DNA from: Halocaridina rubra
Lineage: Eukaryota > Arthropoda > Malacostraca > Decapoda > Atyidae
NCBI GenBank assembly: GCA_037179515.1
Contig: JAXCGZ010002296.1
Location: forward strand, 1-64,000
DNA length: 64,000 nt
Direction of reading: 5' to 3'
The stretch's first letter is position 1. The number at the start of each line of letters is the position of its first letter. The notes beneath the pieces are model-generated. The model was given only the letters and a program-made list of their open reading frames with translations. It was not told where the DNA came from and did no database searches. Shown piece after piece: positions 57,026-64,000 of the stretch. A program made the position numbers and the translations under genes.

Positions 57026-58938
57026 GGTGGCTACAACCATATCCTGGGCATGCAACAAGGACCAGAAGCAAGGCCTGTGGGACAGTTGTACAAGCCAACA
57101 TGAAGTCACTTGTGGCTCATGCTTCAGGGAAGAAACATATGGACACTATAAAATCATCAGGAAGTAAAGTGCAAGTATCCATAAAGGATAGTTTCCAGCA
57201 AGTGGTGAATGACCCTTCAAAAGCAGCAAAGTTGAAACTAGCAGTTTATGTGACAGAATATTCATCTAACATATCAATAGATCATTTGGGTGAACTGATT
57301 CCTCTGCTAGCTCAAGAGTCAAATGTTTAAAAAGAAATAAAGTCGCACTGCACTAAATGTTCCCGATTACAGAAACATGTACTTGCACTAAGTTTCACCA
57401 GACAACTGATGGAAGAAATTAGAGACCAACCTTTTACTATGATTATTGATGAGAGTACAAATGAAGCTAAAATTTCATGTTTAGCTTTAAGCATTCGGTT
57501 TTTCAGTCTAAGAAAGGGAGCAATAGTTGACACATTCTACAGACTTGCTCCCTTTAAAAATGCTACTGCAGAAACTGTATATAGGACTGTAAAAGATTGT
57601 TTGGAGGAGGACACCTTAGATATTCATAAACTAATTGGAATTGGTACAGATGGGGCTAATTCTATGGTTGGACGCACTCACTCTCTTATAACATTACTGA
57701 GACAGGATAATCCAGAGATCACATTAATCAAGTGTGTATGTCCTTCGCTTCATTTAGCAGCAAGTAAAGCATGTGATGGGCTTCCCACAATTCTTGACCA
57801 TATAGTAAAAGAGACACACATGGTTTGCTAACAGCCCAAAAAGAGTGTGCACTTACAGTGAGTTGTATCAAGTTTTAGAAAACTCTGTAACAAAAAAAGT
57901 TCCAGGGTTAGCTAGCACACGCTGCCTGTCTCGTTTAGAGGCAGTAACTGTAATTCTGGATCAATGTGATGCACTTAAGCTCCATTTCAATACATCTGCT
58001 ACAAATGAACGCTGCCATACAACACATCAACTTAGCCAAGCATATAATGTTCTCCAGAATAAACTCTACCTTTTGTTTGTTCGTAAGACTCTCAAGGAAG
58101 TTGTAGGAGTAAACAAACTTTTTTAAGGACAGAATGTAGACATCACGAAGCTTACAGAGGACCTTCTCGACATGTACCGAAATATTATGCAAATTGTAGT
58201 TGAGCCAGAATTTCTGTCAAAATGCCCAAAAGAAAATCTTTCTAAGCTTGAATATATGAGCTATCTCTTGCCACTGAATGTCATCAACTTTGGATACGAA
58301 TTCAGTACCTATGCCTGTCCTTTAAATGACAACCAAATAGTGTATGTGAAAGATCGTTGTCAAAAATATGTTTTAGAACTTCTGAATCAAGTACAGATGC
58401 GATTGCCTGACAATGTTGAAACTTTGTTAATGCTTAAGAAATTCCTCCCTGCAATTGCTACTTCTCAGCACAAAGACTATTGTGCCAATTGCCTATCGAT
58501 ATCAATCAACCTTCACAGATATGGATAGCTTGGAAAATGAATGGAATGTTGTGAACTTAGATCAGTGGCCCAATTCATGTTTGAAAAACAGTGTTTTTTT
58601 TTTCTGGTCTGAAGTGAGAGAGAAAAAGAATTCTGCAGGGGAGCCAAAATACCCCAATATTTTATGTTTAGCATTGTCTTTATTTACATGACCTCTCTAA
58701 TGCTTTTGTTGAGCGCATATTTTCGTAGATGAATGTCGTGCACAGCAAGCTTGGAAATCGGTTCAGTGTAAGATCTGTAGAAGCAATTCTTCAAATAAGA
58801 TATGGATTATTACTTCAAGGAAAGTCCTGTGTCAATTTTGAGCCATCTGTGGATATGTTAAGAAATTGCAATGCAAAGGGTAATGCAGAAGGTGATAACC
58901 AAGAAGAAAATGTATCCCTAGAACTGGATGTACAATAA
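57026..58938 (+). pseudogene. hAT transposase, second exon, broken
   Basis: Starts after an ACAG acceptor with GWLQPYPG, in phase with the exon at 41489. A BED-like region ends KSLVAHASGKKHMDTIK. After a TAA at 57328 the same frame continues: FTMIIDESTNEAKISCLALS (first catalytic Asp), then LIGIGTDGANSMVGRTHSLI (second Asp). TAA at 57829, a shift, then 57845-58126 with LASTRCLSRLEAV, a stop, 58172-58528, another shift, then a final frame with LSNAFVERIFS, a TAG, and MNVVHSKLGNRFSV. That last block is the hAT C-terminal dimerisation motif. Such proteins cut out and re-insert the element by recognising its ends. Non-functional now, with at least four stops and two shifts. Confidence 0.9.
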
Positions 58939-59373
58939 TAAGTAGCATATTTGAAACAAAAACAAAACAAAAGGATGATTTTAATTTCAGTTATCTTTTC
59001 ATACCAAATATTCACACTTATATAAAAACGAAAATTATGCAGAATGCTTTAATTTCATAGAAATGATATTTTGATTTCAGTTATTTTTCTAAGATTTTTT
59101 TTTCTTTAGATATAATGCTTACATTTCATACAGTGACTATGATTAAGTTAATAATTTCAATATTGCAAAAAATGTATTTTGATTTCACTTTAAGTTTCTT
59201 TATGCGAATCAAGTCAAATAATGTAATGCCACGATAAAACTTTAGATTTCATTATCATGCAGTAAAAAAAAATGTGGATTAATTTATGGACTATTGAAAA
59301 ATGTTTGTGGATATTTTGTGGATAAAATGTCACCTGTACGTGGATCATGAGTGAAAGCAAAGTGGCAACACTG
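58939..59373 (+). repeat. Right hAT untranslated and terminal region
   Basis: AT-rich sequence with three imperfect repeats of a GATTTCAGTTAT/GATTTCACTTTA block (58978-59200), then subterminal GTGGAT words near 59273, 59310, 59320 and 59340 and the terminal repeat at 59358-59373. Confidence 0.75.
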
Positions 59374-59381
59374 AGTTGGCT
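59374..59381. repeat. Target-site duplication, right
   Basis: AGTTGGCT, identical to 40967-40974. Confidence 0.9.
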
Positions 59382-60780
59382 ACACTGCTTGGAGCATGGC
59401 GAACCCGGTAGGTGCAAAGGGTTTTTTTTCTTTTTCGCATTAATGTTTTATGCGTATATTCTGTTTGCACTCAACCACCGTGTATATTATGCATTTACTA
59501 TATCTGTATACATGAGCCATTTTTCCCCTCATAAGGAGAGTGACTGAGTTAAGGCAAAATACCCATGACGCTGGGATGAGAAAATGCAGAGGGGGAGATT
59601 CCCAGTCCCCTCGCTCCGCCCCATTAAGACTACTTACACGCAGGGGAATACGCAGAGGAAATATTTTAGCCCTTGCCCCTCGGCGGGAATTATGCATTTA
59701 CACGTTGCTTATTATTCGTCGTATTTACACTTACTAATGTGAGATCGTCGGAGTGTTCCAAGAGATTAGGCTATGCACACGTGTTACGTTTATTAAGTTC
59801 AATTATTTTTTAGGTTCAGTAGGTGTAGCTTAGTTGTGTGATAATAACTGGGCATAAGCAGTAATTTTTTTTACACGTGTCAGTTACAATTTTCAGGTAA
59901 AAATTGTATTAGTTAAATTTTTTGCAACTGCTCCCATCTCAATTTGCAGTTGAAAATTATTTTTTTCCCATTTTTGTGATAACAGTTGCAAAGTATATGC
60001 TAACCTAAGTTAACCAAACCTAACCTAACCATAAGAAGTCACTTACGAAATTTTTCCCTATAGTTTTTGCTGTTTCTGAATGAGTGGGACTTTTAAAACT
60101 GTCGTAAGCTAATATTTTAGGTTAGGTTAGCTTTGGTTGGGTTAGGTAAACATATTTTCCGACGGTCTTTAAGGTCATATCCACTCAAAATTTAAAAAAC
60201 CATGGGAAAAATATGATTTTCACCTTCAAATTAAGACGGGTGCATTTGTAAAAAATACCTTATCTTTTTATTATGGTTTTTTAGTGTTTTTATGAATATG
60301 TCCTTGAAAACCTTCGTCCAGTGTATGTTAACCCAACCCGATATAAGATAAGATTATTCAGGCTAGGTTAGGTTAGGTTAGCATATATTTTCTGACAACT
60401 TTCAAGTTCACATTTATTTAAAACACACCAAAAACCATCTGAAAAATATGATTTTAAGCTTCAAATTGAGATGGCTGCAGTTGTAAAATTTTTCCAAAAT
60501 TGAGTTTCATATTTTGAATATATGTACTGTATATGCATTTTGAAGCTGAAGTTAATATAATTCTCAGAATTACACTTAACTCTTGCCAGGTTAATTATTG
60601 AATAAGCAAGGCTACTTTTGTCCTGAGAATGTAGGTCGACGCCACACTTAAATAAAAACCAGTTTTTAACCAACTGTTGTCTGAAGGGAAAAATGAGTAA
60701 ATATTAACTGGCACACAGAACAGTTGGAAATTTTAAATGAAAATTCATCATTGTGATATCCACATATTGAAAAGATATGC
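59382..60780. other. Right flank of the hAT element
   Basis: 59540-59760 is richer in GC and CpG than most of the window (CCCTCGCTCCGCCCC, CCCTCGGCGGG) and could be a promoter or unidentified first exon. From 60000 to 60400 there are several CCTAAC/TTAGG runs. No gene recognised. Confidence 0.4.
60004..60387. repeat. Scattered TTAGGT/ACCTAA runs
   Basis: ACCAAACCTAACCTAACC near 60015, TTAGGTTAGGTTAG near 60118 and GGCTAGGTTAGGTTAGGTTA near 60361. They occur in both orientations, so they are interstitial remnants and not a telomere. Confidence 0.6.
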
Positions 60781-61125
60781 TGTTCTTTTAAGCACTTTTT
60801 CAGTGGACCAGGAAGGCTATCAAGAAGATTTTGGGCTTAGGTTTCGGGTATGGCAGCCCAGGTCCTTATCAAATCTTTCTTAATTTTTCTACTGTTGAGG
60901 TGTCCTACTCACTTAGTTGGTTTGTCACAGTGCCCCACAAGTTCTCGACAGGGGATATTTCCGGATGTTACTAGGCCTGTTTGGAATTTTATCAGTGTTA
61001 CTTCTTTGCTCCATTCTTACACAACCTTAGCCATATGACAGGAAGACCAAGCCCCGTTGAAATATCTCTGTTTTAGTCTTCATGAAACAAACTGCCAGAT
61101 TTTTGCAAACAAGATTCAAGTAGCT

Positions 61126-61138
61126 GACCTCTTTCACT
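61126..61138. repeat. SINE target-site duplication, left
   Basis: GACCTCTTTCACT, matching 61342-61354. Confidence 0.8.
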
Positions 61139-61341
61139 GATTGGATTCGGTTTTATGTCACAAACTCCCTTTTCTACTAAGGGCTAGGACGGTTGCCTTC
61201 TTACAAAGGACTTGTTTTGGCAGGTGTAATCGTTACCCTGAGTGTATGCCCTTACTAACCTCAGTCCGTGACGGGCGCAAACCCTCGACCTGGCACCTCA
61301 GAGTCGCAGATGCTACCATTTTGCCACGGAGACTACTAGTA
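61139..61341 (-). mobile_element. tRNA-derived SINE
   Basis: On the minus strand the head reads GTCTCCGTGGCAAAATGGTA, with an A-box-like block, and then GCCAGGTCGAGGGTTTGC, with a B-box-like block. A body with TCAGGGTAACGATTAC and a short tail follow. Flanked by a 13-bp duplication. A related degraded body lies at 21820-21960. Confidence 0.8.
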
Positions 61342-61354
61342 GACCTCTTTCACT
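61342..61354. repeat. SINE target-site duplication, right
   Basis: GACCTCTTTCACT, matching 61126-61138. Confidence 0.8.
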
Positions 61355-61420
61355 ATTTGGTCTTTTTGGTGCATAACAAGGTTACCTAGACCACCAAAAC
61401 CAGAGGCCCCCCCCACACCA

Positions 61421-63529
61421 TATAACGGTGTCCTATTTACCTCTCTTTAATTATCCATGTCCCAGTAACTGAATTTTTAGTCAACTGAATCCATTTATCT
61501 TGCTGCTGTTTGGTAACCTGTGGTTTGTTGCATACCCTCACTTTCCTGTGCAGAAGCCTCTTTTGGATGCACCTTTATATAGCACAAACACTCACTGATC
61601 ATAAGAGTTTGAGGTATTGCTCTTAAATTTTCCTGGCTATCAGGTTTGGTTCACACTTTATTTGCAGTCTTATGACCAGCATTATTCTATTGGGCACCTT
61701 GGGGATTTGTCCAACACCATTTTTGTGACATGGCATTACCTTTTCCCCTCTGGCCTTGAAGTTGGCAAAAAGGCGACTTTTTATTTATTTATTTTTTTAT
61801 TTTTATTTATTTTTTTTTTTTTTGAGAAGTAGCTAGTCTATTTTGACTGTTTCAGATTGAAGTAATCCATTATGATTGGATGATAAGGGAAAAATTGCTG
61901 GGATGCACTCCTGAGTCCTTTTGTAATGGAATGTTATCTTTTGCATCTTGTAGCTTACCCATCTTGGAATCTGAAAAGCTCAAATTCGGATAGAATCTTA
62001 AGATATATCATGGTCCTACTAAACTCTCCGTTCTTATAATGCTGTATTATTGTTGATTTAATAATATATGGGTTATATGGAAGTTACAGCACCTGAAAAT
62101 TATCTATATGTTAAAGTGTGTTAGTGCATAGTTGTTGTGTATTATGATACACACTTATGTCGGTTTTCCAAATTTGTATATACATTTAGGAGTAATGCTG
62201 CCCTTGATAACACTTAAAACAACCAGGCATTTGAATATGAGGCCTTGTGATTACTGTCTTCAACAAGGAGAACATTATTCATTTTACACTAGTGCTCAGG
62301 TGACTCTAAATCAATTTAATGCTTCCATGAACTAATTTCTGTTAAATACTCCTTCCCCTCCAAAATGGTTATGTGAACAGTTGCTATTATATCAATGAAC
62401 TTTAGTTAAATTTAATATATCAAGTTAAGATCATGCATCCCAGCAAAATATGGAGGGACTGTCTTTACCTAGTCTTTTCAGGTTAAGTTAGGTTTTTGTA
62501 TAATACAGTAAGCAAATGTTAACAGTTAAGCAGATCATTGGCTAGTGAGGGAGAGATGTATCTTTGCTAATTGATAATTTGAGAGAATATCTGTATTTGA
62601 TCCATATTCCTTGCATCTCGTAGCTTTACCAGAAATAATAACTATAGATAGAAACCCTCTTAGATGGTGAAGAATTTATGGTCATAAAGGATAATTTTGT
62701 TCATGGGCATTTTCATACTGGGCGACTGTGAGTCTGTAATAGGGAGGATTAAACAATAGCCTTATGTGTGGTATCTGACAGTTTAGCAGGAAATCATGGC
62801 CGTTACAGTTTGTTCCCTGTGAACAATTCTGATAGTGATGATTATAAAAAAATATTGGCTGGTCATTAACAATATTTTCTTCAAAACAACATGTAATACT
62901 TGGATATTACAGTTGTAGAGGCAAAATTGAATGCTTAACATGGTTATTAAAAATTAATGGCTGGAATCAGACACATTACATTAGTAAATGGGCTATTTGA
63001 AATGTCAAACTGAATCCAAGATATGGAAACATCTTCACAAATCTTACAAAACATCAAAAACTTGCAAATATAGAAAGCAAGAAATTTACAAAATTAACAA
63101 GAATCTGAATTGTTGTAAATATATTAGAAAAGACATATCAGTCAGAAGGAGCTATGCTACGGTATTTTGAAATGAAGTGTGGCTATTCTGAGATGCAAAT
63201 GTGGTGCAATTTGGGACATGTCACACATCTGGAATAATGAATGTCTATTTTCTCAGAGCAGTACTTACAAGCATGTTATTGGTAAAGGCAGATTGTAACC
63301 TGATGGGTTTCATTTTGGCACCAAGTGAGAGCATCGCATCCCTCTGACGCCTTTTGGCTCTGCTAGCATTGGCACTTTATTAGACTCCTTTATGGGCCTG
63401 GAGCTCTTAGACATGTTTAGCCTGACTAGCTTTGGATTGGACAAATGGAATATAACTTTCAAAGGTGAAGGCAAAAGATAAGTAGGTATAGGTAAGGAAC
63501 TGACAACTTCAGAATCAATTAATGAAAGT
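61421..63529. other. AT-rich sequence, no gene recognised
   Basis: Short open frames show no family signature. Contains a T-rich stretch at 61778-61823. Confidence 0.5.
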
Positions 63530-63999
63530 ATAGGGGGTCCTTGATTTACCACAGAGTTCTGTTCCTGACAGCTGTCATAACCCAAATATCATTGCAAGTC
63601 GGAAAACACCTACTGGGTAAATTCGAACCTAGGACTGCCTCCAGTGTTAAAAATAAATACTCTAAAGCACAGAAAAATAATCTTAGTTCTTAATCTAAGA
63701 CATATATAGTAAAACACTTTCCAGTATTACTTACCTTTACTTGTGTAAACTAAGACATAACAGTAGTAATAGTACTTTATCCTTAATGATTGTTGCCACA
63801 ATTGAGCAGGCTAATTATAGTGAACAGCCAATATATGTGGTATTTTCTCCGTTTTCTGAGTGATTTAGTGTTTCAACTTTAAGTTCCATGGCAATGTCTT
63901 TCCTTTTCTTTGGAGCACTGCCATTAGAAATATCGCCACTACTCTTGGGAGACATAGTAAGGTCAATAACGAGCAAACACAAGCAAACCCAACGAGAGA
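63530..63999 (-). mobile_element. Internally deleted Tigger element
   Basis: Minus-strand order: leader with CTCTCTCGTTGGGTTTGC (63999 inward), transposase start (63955-63815), then directly the 3' end, which has AGCTGTCAGGAACAGAACTC and a terminal AAGGACCCCC at about 63533. Leader and 3' end match those of the element at 31.6-33.5 kb, so the catalytic part has been deleted. The 5' terminal repeat would lie beyond the window. Confidence 0.75.
63815..63955 (-). pseudogene. Tigger transposase N-terminal fragment
   Basis: ATG at 63955 opens 46 codons starting MSPKSSGDISNGSAPKKRKD, then IAMELKVETLNHSENGENTT and a stop. A start MSPK followed by KKRK and a helix-turn-helix with ...K.E.I..SE.GE is the standard pogo/Tigger N-terminus. 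It preserves the part that is deleted in the copy at 31.7 kb. The frame ends where the internal deletion joins the 3' end of the element. Confidence 0.75.
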
Positions 64000-64000
64000 G

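Larger units (their letters stand above)
60785..61420 (-). pseudogene. Tc1/mariner-like transposase remnant
   Basis: On the minus strand, around 60955-60890, frames read ISPVENLWGTVTNQLSE and then STVEKLRK, with a later P-rich AIP-like segment. This matches the end of Tc1-like transposases (SPDLNPIENLW......STVEKL...W..IP). The third catalytic acid is in the ENLW context. Many stops occur. A SINE at 61139-61341 is inserted in it. Confidence 0.65.

Noticed and set aside
60004..60387. Telomeric array
   Set aside because: Only a few units occur at a time, in both orientations, inside otherwise unique sequence.

Overview
This is a eukaryotic, AT-rich window, most likely from an arthropod and probably a decapod crustacean. 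The evidence is the very large load of long (TA)n and (GA)n microsatellites, short interstitial TTAGG-type (arthropod telomere-like) stretches, spliced genes with GT-AG introns, and a dense nested mix of pogo/Tigger, hAT, Copia, CR1-like LINE and tRNA-derived SINE elements. The species assignment is an inference; no diagnostic host gene was available to settle it.

The one clear host gene is on the minus strand at 10088-27854: a complete TMEM62-type membrane metallophosphoesterase. I rebuilt 14 coding exons by hand. All junctions are GT-AG, all phases are consistent, and the product is 636 residues. A further non-coding 5' exon probably lies upstream, possibly near 35.4 kb. Intron 4 holds a decayed Copia-type LTR element on the opposite strand, itself hit by a LINE fragment. 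Other introns carry (TA)n arrays of up to about 490 bp.

Layout. 1-5.2 kb: pogo/Tigger-type MITEs whose ends abut (TA)n arrays, plus two copies of a fold-back element. 5.2-9.4 kb: a long inverted repeat built of roughly 200-400 bp tandem units, with LINE, Tigger and SINE pieces in its loop. 10.1-27.9 kb: TMEM62. 28-36 kb: mostly unique sequence with a LINE tail and a broken Tigger transposase. 36-40.8 kb: older LINE fragments. 40,975-59,373: an 18.4 kb hAT element with matching TIRs and a perfect 8-bp target duplication. Its two-exon transposase gene has an intron of about 15.5 kb filled by a head-to-tail array of at least six very similar, independently truncated CR1-like LINE copies. 59.4-64 kb: flanking sequence with a Tc1-like remnant, a SINE with its own target duplication, and an internally deleted Tigger element at the right edge.

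The most notable points are the intact outline of the giant nested hAT element, the LINE array in which nearly every new copy starts in the (AC)-rich tail of the one before, and the LINE ORF1/ORF2 junction. At that junction ORF2 has no usable AUG but overlaps ORF1 in the -1 frame downstream of an A AAU UUU heptamer. No intact, functional transposon gene was found; the longest open LINE frame (43168-44766) is 5'-truncated.
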